From Canna indica (lineage: Eukaryota; Streptophyta; Magnoliopsida; Zingiberales; Cannaceae), in NCBI GenBank assembly GCA_034359265.1, contig CP136898.1, positions 42,803,501-42,867,500 of the forward strand: DNA of 64,000 nucleotides, given 5' to 3'. This document shows, in pieces, positions 21,191 through 33,519 of the stretch; position 1 is the stretch's first letter, and the number at the start of each line of letters is the position of its first letter. The notes below the pieces were generated by a model, which saw only the letters and a program-made list of their open reading frames with translations, was not told where the DNA came from and searched no databases. The position numbers and the translations under genes are program-made.

Positions 21191-21613
21191 GAAGGAGATG
21201 AGGGAGAGCCTTTAATGTGCATTTTGCAGAAGTTACTGATGATTGAAAAGAAAAGTATAGATAGTCAAAGGCATGAGATATTTAAAACCAAGTGTACTAT
21301 GAAAGGAAAAGTGTGTGATCTAATCATAGATGGAGGCAGCTACGAAAATGTGGTATCAAAGGCTATGGTCACAGCTCTGCAGTTACCTAGTATAACTCAC
21401 CCCAACCCTTACAGAATTAGATGGGTTAGAAAAGGGATGGACATCACTGTAAACAGACAATGCCAAATACCCCTTTCTATAGGGTCAGTATACAAGGATG
21501 AGGTCACTTGTGACATTCTTGATATGGATGCCTGCCACATATTGTTGGGGAGACCTTGGCTGTTTGACAGAGAAGTATCCCATGCAGGAAGGCCAGACAC
21601 TTATTCCTTTTAA
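21191..21613 (+). pseudogene. gypsy R protease
   Basis: A frame from ~21215 carries LIIDGGSYENVVSKAMV (D-G-G-S type active site, about 21321-21371), then a beta-rich region, and DMDACHILLGRPWLFDREV (the hydrophobic-hydrophobic-G-R-P/W motif). This motif set is typical of plant chromovirus proteases. The frame ends at TAA 21611, and the sequence continues in another frame. Confidence 0.85.
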
Positions 21614-22135
21614 GTGCAATAGAAGAAAGGTTACATTGTTACCATTAGGTTCTAAACCCATTCAGAATTCAGCCAAGAGTTCTACTGCCGTACAGCCAAC
21701 TTCAGTGGCTAACAAAGCAGTACCAGAATACAAAGATGTCATTTTGGCTTTAGTGCTAAAGAATTTAGAATCAATGGAGGAGCCTTCAGTTCCAGAAGTA
21801 GATAGACCTTTATTAAAAAGGTTTTCAGACCTCCATCCAAAAGAACTACCTGATGAATTGCCACCTATGAGGGACATTCAGCATGGAATAGACTTCCTCC
21901 CAGGGTCCACTCTTCCTAACTTACCTAATTATAGAATGAGTCACAAAGAGCATGATATCTTACAGGGTATTGTTGATGAATTGTTAGGAAAGAAATTAAT
22001 CAGGTAGAACACTAGTCCATGTGCAGTACCTGCATTGCTAGTTCCAAAAAAGGATAACACATGGAGGATGTGTATTGACAGCCGAGCCATTAACAAGATA
22101 ACAGTCAAATACAGGTTTCAAATACCTAGAATGGA
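21605..22135 (+). pseudogene. gypsy R reverse transcriptase, N-terminal part
   Basis: The connector ELPDELPPMRDIQHGIDFLPG and NYRMSHKEHDILQGIVDELL (21850-22000) are followed by a TAG. Then come [20 protein letters not shown] and [16 protein letters not shown] (22020-22133), the fingers/palm start of RT. It is cut at 22135 by the CACTA element, before the catalytic palm. Confidence 0.85.
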
Positions 22136-22480
22136 CACTACTAGAATATACCACATCAGCCACGGGAATCACCGACGTCCGCCACGACCGTCAGAATCAT
22201 TCACGATGTTTCAACGGCCGCTACGATCGTGGCTGATGTAAGCAAATCAGCCGCGGCTCGCATACGACCTCATAGGGCTGTCGCTCATAGTTGATGGCGC
22301 GCATGGGGCGCGAAATAAAATAATTTATTAGCCACGACTTAACGGGGGCATGGGAGCCGTTGTTGATATGAATAAGTCATTAGTCATGGCTAGAAGCCGT
22401 CGTCGCTTATTAATTAATGGCATGAACGCAGCGCGAAAATAAAACACTCTTCACCGATGGCTTAGAGAGGGTGAACCGTT
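22136..22480. repeat. Left TIR and subterminal repeats of the CACTA
   Basis: After the 12-bp TIR come repeated motifs such as CATCAGCCACGG, TCAGCCGCGGC, TTAGCCACGACTTA and AGCCGTCGTC, in both orientations. Matching motifs occur at 33520-33851. Confidence 0.8.
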
Positions 22481-23110
22481 GGTGATATTAAAATTATGAA
22501 TCCACAGTTTTTCGACGGCTGGAGGGCCATCGGTGAAAATCTTTTTTATTTGCGTTCACGCCTGATCCTTCCTCTTCTGCTTCTCTTCTTCTCTCCCATG
22601 TATTGCCGCTGCCGTCGCCGCGCGTCTTGCTGCCGTCTCCGCCCGTCTTGCTGCCATGCCTCGCCGCCCGTCGTCATTGACCTCGCCATCGGCCCCTTCT
22701 TCTCCATGAGTTAGGTATCTGCCACCCCCTTTTTGATCCGATCACCACCATTGTCGACGTCTACACACCGGACACCGACAGTGGCGAACGGTGTCGACGT
22801 GTAAACGCCGGGGCCAGATTTGGGGCCGAATCCCTCCACCCCAACCAGAAAAACAATAGCCGACAGTAGCTGCCGGCTACTATTTGATTAGGGGTTTAAC
22901 CCCTAATCTTAGGTTTTAATTTTTTTTAGATTTATTTATTATCTGTTATTATTTGTAGAATTTATGTGTTGAATGTAGACTAATTTTAGATTAATTATTT
23001 GTTAATTGTAGATTTATTAGGTGTTAATTGTAGATTTTATATGCTAATTGTAGATTGGTTAAGTTTTTTTTACTGTTATATTAAATTTAGGTTAGTTTTA
23101 GAGTTAGTTA
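22481..23110 (+). other. CACTA 5' leader region
   Basis: A CT/GCC-rich stretch (22550-22720) with repeated CTTGCTGCCGTC motifs leads into AT-rich DNA containing five spaced TTAATTGTAGATT-like repeats (22940-23060). The AT-rich part recurs at 27255-27400, in the second block. No believable gene. Confidence 0.5.
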
Positions 23111-23170
23111 ATCAAGGGTAGAAAAATTGTTAGGGTTAATTTTAGTTGGGTGTAATTACAATGTTAAAAT

Positions 23171-23300
23171 CATCCACTTTGGACTTGTGCGCGCCGGAAT
23201 CGTCCACTTTGGACTCGCGCGTGTGCCAGAATTGTCCACTTTGGACTCGCACGGAACCGTCCACTATGGACTCGTTCCGGAATCGTCCACTTTGGAGTCG
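23171..23300 (+). repeat. TCCACTTTGGACTCG minisatellite, copy 1
   Basis: About five degenerate units of ~25-28 bp, each built on TCCACTTTGGACTCG followed by a variable GC-rich spacer ending GGAATCG. They lie ~400 bp upstream of TNP2 copy 1. Confidence 0.85.
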
Positions 23301-23712
23301 ATATGTTTCACGTACGCATCGATGAGTCAAGTTTTAATATTGCAAAACCTTAGATCCGTTCGGAGGTTGTATGTTCGTGTAAATGAAGTAATTGATCTTT
23401 AATACGACATACAACCCTTGAATTGTCCCTAATTGGACAATTTGGGAACATAGTTATTTATATTACACTTAGTTTATTTCTTTTAGTCATTATTCATTTT
23501 TAAATTTTGGCATGTATCTCCCTTGTTCTTCGCTACGCGCTCAGATGATATGCGTATTAGGAGAACTGTAGGGAGATGCTGTCAAAATTTAGAATGAAGT
23601 TAATGACTTAAAGAAATTCTAAGTGCAATATAAATAACATGAATCTCTAATGGAATAGGACCATCCCATCTAAAGACATTACCTAAAGATATTGCTAACT
23701 TTTTGACAGAAC

Positions 23713-26112
23713 ATGTCGGGCGATCGAAGTTGGAGGTACCGACGAATTCATCGTGGAGCTATAACGGACGAATTTCGAGTAGGCGTAACTTACTTCTTAA
23801 ATTTCGCCTACTTGAATAAAAAATTCCTTAGTGGTGATAAAATCTGATGTTCGTGCCGAAAATGTTCGAACATAAGATTTTTGGATCGGGAAACTATCAC
23901 AATGCATCTGTATACAAAAGGATTCACACCAAAATATTTTCTATGAAATTGTCACGGTGAGTCATGTCAAGTCGGGACGTCGAGCAATCATGTTGTCCAA
24001 ACTCATGGTGAATCTTCTTCTACTGGTGTTTCTTCTTCCAATCCACCTAATCCTTATAGAACAATGATTTTGGATAGTCTTGGAGATCAATTCCATTTAA
24101 ATGATAATATTGATCCTGTTACTAAGACGGTAGTGCCACAAGATACTACGACACTTAAAGTCACTGAAGAACAACCTGCGAAATAGATTGAATTGCCGAG
24201 TAAGAAGGCTGCAGAATTTTACGAGATGTTGAAAGCTGCTGATGAACCTTTGTACGAGAATTGTCCTAATTATACAAGATTTTCGGCAATGACGTAACTC
24301 CTAAACATCAAGTCCGAGTGTAATCTCAGCGGGGTTGCGTTTGATCGGATTGCAGGCTTTATCAATGGTATGCTACCCCCAAATAACAAGTTTGAGCAAA
24401 CTTTTTATAAGACAAAAAAGTTGATGAGGAAATTAGGGCTTGGGTACGAAAAAATACACGCGTGCCCAAATAACTGCATTTTATATTATAAAGAAAAATG
24501 CACAATTAGAGCAATGCCCGGTATGTGAACATCCTTGGAAATCGATCCGACAAAAAAATATCCCCTTTAAGGTGCTTTGGTATTTTCCACTGACATCGAG
24601 GCTTCAAAGGTTATTCATGTCAGAAAAGACTGTCTACTATATGAGTTGGCATGCAAGAAATCATGATGATACAGTAATGACTCATCCATCCGACAGTGAA
24701 GCATGGAAACATTTGGATAGGTGCTATCCTTCATTTGGATGTTAGCACATGTTGAATTGTTTCAGAGAATACTTTTGGTCAGAATGTAAGAATTTTAGGC
24801 TTTGGTCAAACACATAACTGGGTGAAAAAAAGTATCTTTTAGGAATTACTGTATTGGAGTTCATTACTGATTCGACATAATTTGGACGTCATGCACATTG
24901 AAAAAAATGTATTTGATAATATTTTTAACACTGTGATGGATATTTTCGACAAAATTAAAGATAATTTGAAGGCCCAACATGATGTGAAAATACTTTGTAA
25001 GATGCCTGAGTTAGAGTTGCTAGAGGTCAACGGAGGACTTCATAAGCCAAAGGCGCCGTATGTGTTAAATAAACAATAGATGAAAGATGTGTATTAATGG
25101 ATCAAAGAACTCAGATTACCCGATGGATAGGCCTCAAACTTATCTCGATGTGTAAACATCGATGAATGCAAAATATCGGGGATGAAGAGCCACGATTGTC
25201 ATGTATTCATGCAGAGATTGCTTCCGATCGCATTATGAGATCATCTACATGATAAGATTTGGGGTCTATTGATAAAATTAAGTATGTTTTTCAGAAACAT
25301 TTGTGCAAATGTACTTCGAGTCGAAGATATGTCAGCACTTGAAAATAATATTGTTGAAATCATGTGCAAGCTAGAGCAATTTTTCCCTCCTGTATTTTTT
25401 GGCTCGATGGAGCATCTACCAATACACTTGGCATACGAGGAATGAGTTGGTGGCCCCGTTCAGTACCGGTGGATGTACTTATTTGAAAGATGCATGAATC
25501 GTCTGAAGAAAAAAGTAAAGAACACCGCCGCAGTTGAAGGTTGTAGAATTGCTGAATGTGATGTTGACTTTTACGGACTATTGGAAGAAGTTGTAGAATT
25601 GCAATTTTTCGAATGTAAACTAGTTTCCCTTTTTAAATGTCATTGGTTCGATACAAGCGATAGGGGCATAAGAGTTCATCCAAAGTATAAACAGCTGGAC
25701 GAGGTCAATTACAAATCAAAATTGGCTTCAAATGAGCCATTTATATTGGCATCTCAAGCTGAACAAGTATATTATATGCAGTATCCGTCTCGTAAGAAAG
25801 ATATGACAGATTAGCATGTAGTCTGTAAGACTAAAGCCAGAGGAAAAATTAACCCGGTAGTTGTAGAGAATGAGCTAGTAGATGACTTCTATCAATAAGA
25901 GGATCCTTCCGAAGTGGAACGAGTTAGTCCAATACTCGAGGATGATGCCACAGAGTTAGTTGAATTGGAAATGGAAACGTTGATGGCGACCAAAATGAAG
26001 TTGAGGAAGGACAGAATGATGATGAGGGAGAAGAAGAAGAAGTTCAAGATTCTGATACAGAAGACCAAGAAGAAGAGTATTACACGGATGATGATAATGA
26101 CGATGACGAATA
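23713..26112 (+). pseudogene. tnp2: CACTA transposase TNP2, copy 1 (two internal deletions)
   Basis: The start is ATG 23713 (MSGDRSWRYRR), the transposase-associated domain with GVTYFLNFAYLNKKF and HLYTKGFTPKYF. The body shows LPPNNKF, LGYEKIHACPNNCILYYKE, FMSEKTVYYMSWHARNHD and SDSEAWKHLDRCYPSFG. About 555 bp is then lost relative to copy 2 (junction ~24740), removing the CTDGFNPFG catalytic region. HNLDVMHIEKNVFDNIFNT and the LPDG region follow. A second loss of ~490 bp lies at ~25545, then YGLLEEVVELQFFECK. Many stops. It could not supply transposase. Confidence 0.9.
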
Positions 26113-26198
26113 ATTGTAAATGTGAAGTATATATTATATTATTAAATATATCTATTAGTCTATTATACATAATCTAATTATATTAAATTTTTACAGTT

Positions 26199-27240
26199 AT
26201 GGTTCGAGATATCAGTTCCCTAGGAGGCATTCCTCGTAGGACCCCCCGATAGTTACCATCCGCCCCACCTGTACAGACTGACCCTTCGCCTTCCATCACC
26301 ATCCCCCCACCTTCGAACACCATCCCCCCACCTCCAGCTACCATCCCCCCACCTGATCCGTCCACCGTTCCCTCTCCTGATCTGGCCACCATCCCCTCAC
26401 CTCCAGCTACCATCCCTCCGCCACCCTCCGCGGATCTAGGACCATCGTCTTCCAGATGTAGGCCACGAGGGCCTAACAGAATTCTCCCTCCGCCACCCGA
26501 GGGAGAACTGCACAGAGCAGTTAGTGTGCGCAAAAGACAGTAATTATATGCATTAGTTATTTTCTTATCATTTATTTATAATTCAAAATATCATAATATG
26601 AATGTATATTTGGTGCAGATTTGAGCAGGAGAATGTCCCCCGTACGATAGCGGAGACGATTCGGAAGTTTATGCACGGGGCGTGGCCTACATAGTCTCAC
26701 GTGCCCCGTGAGCATATGGGTTTATTATGGCGAGAGTTCTCAGTAAGTATATTTATTAAATTAATGTTAATGTTAAATATTGATCGGTAATGATAATTGT
26801 TTTTTTTGCAGGCTCATTATACATGGTCGGAGGACCAAATCACTTTTGTTGAGGCTGCATGGGAGCGTGTTGCCCGCGCTCGCTATAACGGGTTGCTTCA
26901 GCAGGCCCGTCAGATCATGATGAGATAGCTAGGGGCCACACAGATAGGGCAGACTTGGGGACACGCCCCGAGTGGATTCCTAGCCCTGCGTGGGACCAGC
27001 TCGTTGAGCGGTGGGATACGCATGAGTGGTAGGAGGTCTCTCGGACTGCTTCGAGAAATCACAGGTTCGGGGGGGGGGGGGGGGACGGCATAGGGGCGCG
27101 TCGCACTGGTGGCTCCGTATCTTTTGTGGTTCATGCGCGTCGCATGGTATGTATAATTTAATTATTTTAAATTATATTATATATTATGTATAATGATACT
27201 AATGTATTTATTTTCTAATGTAAGACGTGTGTGGCAGAGG
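26199..27240 (+). pseudogene. tnpA: CACTA tnpA-like gene, copy 1 (3'-truncated by the duplication junction)
   Basis: Start ATG 26199 follows an acceptor-like TTTTTACAG. Exon 1 (to ~26540) encodes a proline-rich repeat region (PPPSNTIPPPPATIP type). Exon 2 (26620-26742) gives FEQENVPRTIAETIRKFMHG. Exon 3 (26812-27150) gives the plant transposase region FVEAAWERVARARYNGLLQQ and, after frame changes, GDGIGARRTGGSVSFVVHARR. A 16-G run (27069-27084) breaks the frame where copy 2 has 7 G. The last piece (CVAEDDTV) stops at ~27245, where the second block begins. Confidence 0.8.
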
Positions 27241-27249
27241 ACGACACCG

Positions 27250-27476
27250 TATTTGTTATTTGTAGAATTTATGTGTTGAATATAGACTAATTTTAGATTA
27301 ATTATTTGTTAATTGTAGATTTATTATGTGTTAATTATAAATTTCATATCTTAATTGTAGATTAATTAAGTTGTTTCACTGTTTTATTAAATTTAGGTTA
27401 GTTTTAGGGTTAGTTAATCAAGGGTAGAATAAATGTTAGGGTTAGTTTTAGTTGGGTGTAATTATAATTTTAAAAT
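27250..27476 (+). other. Start of second CACTA block (duplication junction and leader)
   Basis: At ~27245-27255 tnpA copy 1 passes directly into TTATTTGTAGAATTTATG, the same sequence found at ~22952 in the first block, followed by the same TTAATTGTAGATT-rich leader. No TIR stands between the blocks, so this is an internal duplication rather than two complete elements side by side. Confidence 0.8.
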
Positions 27477-27640
27477 TATCCACTTTGGACTCATGCACGC
27501 CAGAATCGTCCACTTTGGACTCGCGAGCGACAGAATCATCCACTGTCGACTTGCGCCGGAATCATCCACTTTTGACTCTCGCTGGAATCATCCACTTTGG
27601 ACTCACGTGGAATCGTTTGTTATGGACTCGCACCGGCATC
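27477..27640 (+). repeat. TCCACTTTGGACTCG minisatellite, copy 2
   Basis: About seven degenerate ~25-28 bp units, versus about five in the first block; the same unit core and leader position. Confidence 0.85.
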
Positions 27641-28082
27641 CACAAATTTATAAAATAATGAAGACGAGTTGATACGTTTCACGTACACATCGACGAGTCA
27701 AGTTTTAATTTTGCAAAATCTTAGATCCATTCGGGGGTTGTATGTTTGTGTAAAGGAAGTAAATGATCTTTTATACGACGAACAACCCTTGAATTGTACC
27801 TAATTGGACAATTTGGGAACATAATTATTTATATTATACTTAGTTTATTTCTTTTAGTCATTATTCATTTTTAAATGTTAGCTTGTATCACCCTTGTTCT
27901 CCGATACGCGCCCAGATGATATGCGTATTCGGAGAACTGTAGGAAGATGCTGTCGAAATTTACAATAAAGTTAATGACTAAAAGAAATTCTAAGTGCAAT
28001 ATAAATAACATGAATCCCGAATGGAATAGGACCATCCCACCTAAAGACATTATCTAAAGATATTGCCAACTTTGTGACAGAA

Positions 28083-31000
28083 CATATCGGGCGATCAAAG
28101 TTGAATGTACCGACGAATTCATCGTGGAGCTATAACGGATAAATTTCGAGTAGGCGTAACTTACTTCTTAAATTTCGTCTACTGGAATAAAAAATTTCTT
28201 TGTGGTGATAAAATCCAATGTCTGTGCCGAAAATATTCAAACATAAGGTTTTTGGACCGGGAAACTGTCTCAACGCATCTGTATACAAAAGGATTCACAC
28301 CAAGATATTTTGTATGAAATTATCACGGGGAGTCACGACAAGTTGGGACGTCGAGCAATCTTGTTGTTCAAGCTCATGGTGAATCCTCTACTGTGGTAAT
28401 TTCTTCTTCCAATCCACCTAATCCTTATAGAATAATGATTCTTGATAGTCTTGGTGGACAATTTCTTTTAAATGACAATGTTGAGCCAGTGACTGAGATG
28501 GTACAGCTACCAAATACTACGACAGTTGAAGTCATTGAAGAACAACCTGCGCGATACAGATTGAATTACCGAATAAAGAGGCTGTAGAATTTTACAAGAT
28601 GTTGACAGCTACCGGTGAACCTTTATATGAGAATTGTCCTAAATATACAAGATTTTCGACAATGACACAACTCCTAAACATCAAGTCTGATTGTAATATC
28701 AGCAGGGTTGCGTTTGATCATATTGCAGGCTTTATCAATGGTATGCTACCTCCAAATAACAAGTTTGTGTCAACTTTTTATAAGATAAAAAAGTTGATGA
28801 GGAAAGTGGGGCTTGGGTACGAAAAGATACATGCGTGCCCAAGTAATTGCATTTTATATTATAAAGAAAAATGCACAGTTGGAGTAATGCCCGGTATGTG
28901 AACATCCTTGTTACAAGGAGAAGAAATCGGTCTAACAAAAAATTATTCCCTTTAAGATGCTTCGGTATTTTCTACTAACACCGAGGCTTCAAAGGTTATT
29001 CATGTCGGAAAAGACTGCCCCCTATATGAATTGGCATGCAAGAAGTCGTGATGATACAATAATGTCTCATCCATCCGATAGTGAAGCATGAAAACATTTG
29101 GATAGATGCTATCCTTCATTGGCTAGAGAAACTAGAAATCTCAGGTTGGGATTGTGCACGGATGGTTTTAATCCGTTTGGTAATTCGACAACTCCGTATT
29201 TATTATGGCCAGTGTTGTTAACAATTTATAATTTGCCGCCCTCAATGTTTGTGAAGGATGAATTTATCTACCCTTCAATGATTATTCTGGGTCCTAGGGG
29301 TCCTCGGAAAGAAATTGACGTATTTCTCAGACCCCTAATTGATTAACTGAAAACATTGTGGGTTGAGGGAATAGTCACTTATGATTGTCATCGGAAGCAA
29401 AACTTCACTTTATGAGCTGCTATATTATGGAATCAATGATTTCTCGGCCTACAACATATTGTCTGGTTGGAGCACACATGAGCGACTCTCTTGCCCGTAT
29501 TACATGGAACACTCAAAAGCCTTTAGTCTTGAGAACGGTCGAAAAATTTCTTTCTTTGATTATCATCGCCGGTTCCTACCGTATAACCATCAGTATCAAA
29601 GGAATCGTGACAAATTTACCAAGGGTAGAGTCGAAAGTGATGAGCTACCACCGATGTTGTCTGGTGAACAGATATTAGCACGTGTTGAATTGCTTCCAGA
29701 GATTACTTTTGGTCAGAATGTAAGAATTTTAGGCTTTGGTCAAATATAAAACTGGGTGAAAAAAAGTATCTTTTGGGAATTGCCGTATTGGAGTTCATTA
29801 CAGATTCGGCATAATTTAGACGTCATGCACATTAAAAAAAATATGTTTGATAATATTTTTAACACTATGATGGATATTCCTGGCAAAACTAAAGATAATG
29901 TGAAGGCCCGACATGATGTGAAAATATTTTGTAAGAGGTCAGAGTTAGAGTTGCAAGAGGTCAACGAACGATTTCATAAGCCAAAGGCGTTGTATGTGTT
30001 AAATAAATAATAGATGAAAGATGTATATCAATGGATCAAAGTTCTCAGATTACCCGATGGACGATGTCTAAACGTCGATGAAGGCAAAATATCGGGGATG
30101 AAGAGCTACGATTGTCATGTATTCATGCAGAGATTGCTTCCGGTCGTGTTTCGAGATCATGTACATGAAAAGATTTGGGGTCCGTTGACAGAATTAAGTA
30201 TGTTTTTCAGAAATATTTGTGCAAATATCCTTCGAGTCGAAGATATATCAGCACTTGAAAAAAATATTGTTGAAATCATATGCAAGCTGGACCAGTTTTT
30301 CCCTCATGCATTTTTTGATTCGATGGAGCATCTACCGATACACTTGGCATACGAGGAACGAGTTCGTGGCCCCATTCAATACTGATGGATGTATTTATTT
30401 GAAAGATACATAAATCGTCTGATGAAAAAAGTAAAGAACACAGCTGCAATTGAAGGTTCCATATTAGAAGCATATATAATTCAAGAAATTTCAACATTCT
30501 GCTCATTCTATTTTGAATCAACCGTGAAGACAATGCGTAATCATCTTCCACAGAATGACAACGGGGGAGATCGACCATCAAACGGGGGATCTCGACCATC
30601 AGATGGTCGTGCTTTGGGTTCTTGTCCATCTCGATTCTTAAATGACGAAGAGTACCATTTGGCCTACTTGTATGTTTTACTAAACTGTCCAGAGATTGAA
30701 AAGTTCATTGAAATATTTGACGTCGAGATGGTGACAAAATACTCAATTTACAACGATGATGAATTAGAGAGATTACTGTACAGAACACAGAGGCGAAATA
30801 GATAACCAAATCTTTGAGTTTGCTAGCGGACCGACATGCCTTGTACAGTGTTATAACGGTTATTTTGTTAATGAATATAAACTTCACACACTTGAATATT
30901 CATCTACAAAGAAGACTATGAATGCCGGTGTCTACGTCAAAGGGACAATGTACGCTGAATGTGATGTTGACTTTTACGGACTATTGGAAGAAGTCATAGA

Positions 31001-31432
31001 ATTGTAATTTTTCGGATGGAAATCAGTTGCCCTTTTTAAATATCAGTGGTTCGATACAAGCAATAGGGGCATGAGAGTTCATCCAAAGTATAAACTTATC
31101 GAGGTCAATTACAAATCAAAATTGGCTTCAAATGAGCAATTTATATTGGCATCTCAAGCTGAACAAATATATTATATGCATTATCTGTCTTGAAAGAAAG
31201 ATAGGGCAGATTGGCGTGTACACTATAAGACTAAAGCCAGAGAAAAAATTGATCCAGTAGTTGGAGAGAATGAGCCAGCAGATGACTTCTATCAAGAAGA
31301 GGATCATGTCGAAGTGGAGTGAGTTAGTCCAATACTCGAGGATGATGATACAGGGTTAGTTCAATTAGAAGTAGAATATGTTGATGACGACGATAACCAT
31401 CTTGAGGAAGAAGGACAAAATGATGATTAGTC
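28083..31432 (+). pseudogene. tnp2: CACTA transposase TNP2, copy 2 (more complete)
   Basis: The start codon of copy 1 is ATA here (28083). Next are the transposase-associated domain (GVTYFLNFVYWNKKF, HLYTKGFTPRYF) and IHACPSNCILYYKEKC. The transposase core follows with RLGLCTDGFNPFG (29145-29185), GPRGPRKEIDVFLRPLID (29290-29345), NDFSAYNILSGWSTHERLSC, HNLDVMHIKKNMFDNIF and LPDGRCLNVDEGKISGMKSY DC region. The C-terminus shows VRVHPKYK-type and EVNYKSKLASNEQFILASQAEQ residues. In-frame stops (e.g. 29088-29090, 29344, 29747, 30009, 30383) and frameshifts inactivate it, although the whole domain set is still recognisable. It probably shows the original length of the transposase. Confidence 0.9.
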
Positions 31433-31524
31433 CAATAAGACTAATGTGAAGTATATATCTTCAATTATTAAATGTATCTATTAATCTATTGTATATATAC
31501 TAATTATATTCATATTTGACAGCT

Positions 31525-33103
31525 ATGGTTCGAGAAGTGCGTGCTCGAGGAGCCATTCCTCGTAGGACTACCCCCCGACGATTACCACCTGCCACCCCTG
31601 TACCCACCATCCCCCCACCTGATCAGGCCACCATTCCCCCACATGATCCATCCACCATCCCCCTAGCTGATCTAGCCACCATCCCCCCACCTCCAGCCAC
31701 CATCCCTTCAGCCGAGGGAGAGTCGCGCAGATTGGTTAGTGTGCGTGGTAGAAGGTATGTAGATGCATTAATTATTCCTTATAATTTATTTATAATTTCT
31801 CACAAGTATAATATAGAATTGTACTATATTTGGTGCAGGTTTGCGCAGGAGGACGTCCCACACATGATAGCGGGGACCATCGGGAAGTTTATGCACGGGG
31901 CGTGGCCTACATGGTCTCACGTGCCCCGTGAGCATATGGATTTACTATGGTGAGATTTCTCGGTAAGTATGTTTATTAAATTAATGTTAATGTTAAATAT
32001 CGATCAGTAATAATAAATTTATTTTTTTGTCGGCTGATATACATGGCCAGAGGATCAAACTCCTTTTGTGGAGAGTGCGTGGGAGTGCATTGCTCATGCT
32101 CGCTACAACGGGCTACTTCAGCAGACCCGTAAGTCCGCGATGAGACAGTTGGGGGCCACACATATTGGGCAAACTCGGGGACACACCCCCGAGTGGATTT
32201 CTGGACATGTGTGGGACCAGCTTATTGAGCGATGGGACACGCTTGAGTGGCAATAGGTCTCCCGGACAGCGTCGAGAAACCGCATGTCCGGGGGGGACGG
32301 CACGGGGGCGCATCACACTGGTGGCTCCGTGTCTTTTGTGGTGTATGAGTGCGTATGGTGTGTATAATTTCCTTACTTTTAATTAAAATATTATATATTG
32401 TGTATAATGATACTAATATATTTGTTTTCTAATGTAAGACACGAGTTGCAGAGGATGGCACCGTCCAACGCCCATCGTTGATGCAAGTGTTTGAGTGCAC
32501 TCATTGTCAACGACGAGGAGCGGGGGACTACGTCGATAGTAGGGCCTCGATCTTCATGGTAAGTATTTATGTCTATTTGATTTACATAATTTTTATTTAT
32601 AGTTTATATATATGTATTATTTAAAATATAAACGCGTGTGGGAGACCTACACAAGGACAGTGATCGAGCACGGAGGCACGCCAGATGAGTTTGACACGGG
32701 TGCATGGGTCGAGGCTACAGGTAACTGGGAGCACGACCGTGTTTATGGCTTTGTAGACAGTGGCCATGCACACACCGTGTTAGGGACACTTGAGGCAACG
32801 ACCCCTCCCGTTGCGGACGCAGGACCAGAGCCAGATAGTGTTCTTGGAGTCCGAGCTAATACAGTAGAGAGTGACGATAGAGGAGAAGAGAAGGCGATGG
32901 AGGAGCAATGACATGCGACGGAGGAGCAGAGACGCATGAATGACGAGTTGAGACAGACGATGCAGAACATGCAGACCCTCCTCACTCACATTGCATCTCA
33001 CTCAGGCCTTCTACCGATGATGTTGCAGCTGTCGTCCTCCTCGACCCAATCGACGCTCCCAACCCAATTGCTGTCGACTCTGTTGCCTCCACCGCAGCCG
33101 TGA
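31525..33103 (+). pseudogene. tnpA: CACTA tnpA-like gene, copy 2
   Basis: ATG 31525 follows TTTGACAG. Exon 1 (to ~31756) is proline-rich (TIPPPDQATIPPHDPSTIP). Exon 2 (31838-31962) gives FAQEDVPHMIAGTIGKFMHG. Exon 3 (~32030-32365) gives the plant transposase domain: WECIAHARYNGLLQQTRKSA, MRQLGATHIG, WDQLIERWDTLEWQ then a stop, and GAHHTGGSVSF. Exons 4-5 (32440-33103) give DTGAWVEATGNWEHDRVYG and a glutamate/glutamine-rich, probably coiled-coil end (EEQRRMNDELRQTMQNMQ). Introns are AT-rich with GT/AG-like borders. Two in-frame stops (32256, 32911) and an apparent frame change break it. Confidence 0.85.
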
Positions 33104-33133
33104 GATTTTAGTTTATTATATTTTGATTATATT

Positions 33134-33375
33134 TTAATACTTGTTAGTCTTCGTTTGAGGCTTAGAAACATGATTGATGTTTATATTTTACATTTCATAT
33201 TTTGATACTTGTTTGCCTCCGATTCGAGGCTTAGATACTTGATAGGTGTTTATACTTTACATTTCATATTTTGATACTTGTTTGCCTCCGGTTTGAGACT
33301 TATAGTTGTTTATATACTTATAGTTGTATATATGATATTTTAATACTTGTTTGCCTCTGGTTTGAAGATGATATT
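33134..33375 (+). repeat. About 75-bp tandem repeat in CACTA 3' region
   Basis: ATTTTGATACTTGTTTGCCT plus CCGGTTTGAGGCTTAGA and a TTTATACTTTACATTTC tail recur three to four times after tnpA copy 2, with decay. Confidence 0.75.
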
Positions 33376-33519
33376 TAAGTAAAACTTGTATGGTTGGTTG
33401 AAAATATATGTGTATGATGTTTTGTGGTTGTAATCTGTGATTGTAAATAGATTATAATGTATAAATATCATTGTATACAGGAATTTTCAAAATTTTAATT
33501 TTTTTCAGTTACAGCATAT

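Noticed and set aside
22496..22714. 72-codon frame with arginine/cysteine-rich repeat in the CACTA leader
   Set aside because: It follows from a CTTGCTGCCGTC repeat, is absent from the second block and precedes a stop-rich leader; low complexity only.
23171..23300. CRISPR-like array
   Set aside because: Units are adjoining and degenerate with no unique spacers of fixed length; it is a minisatellite inside a plant transposon.
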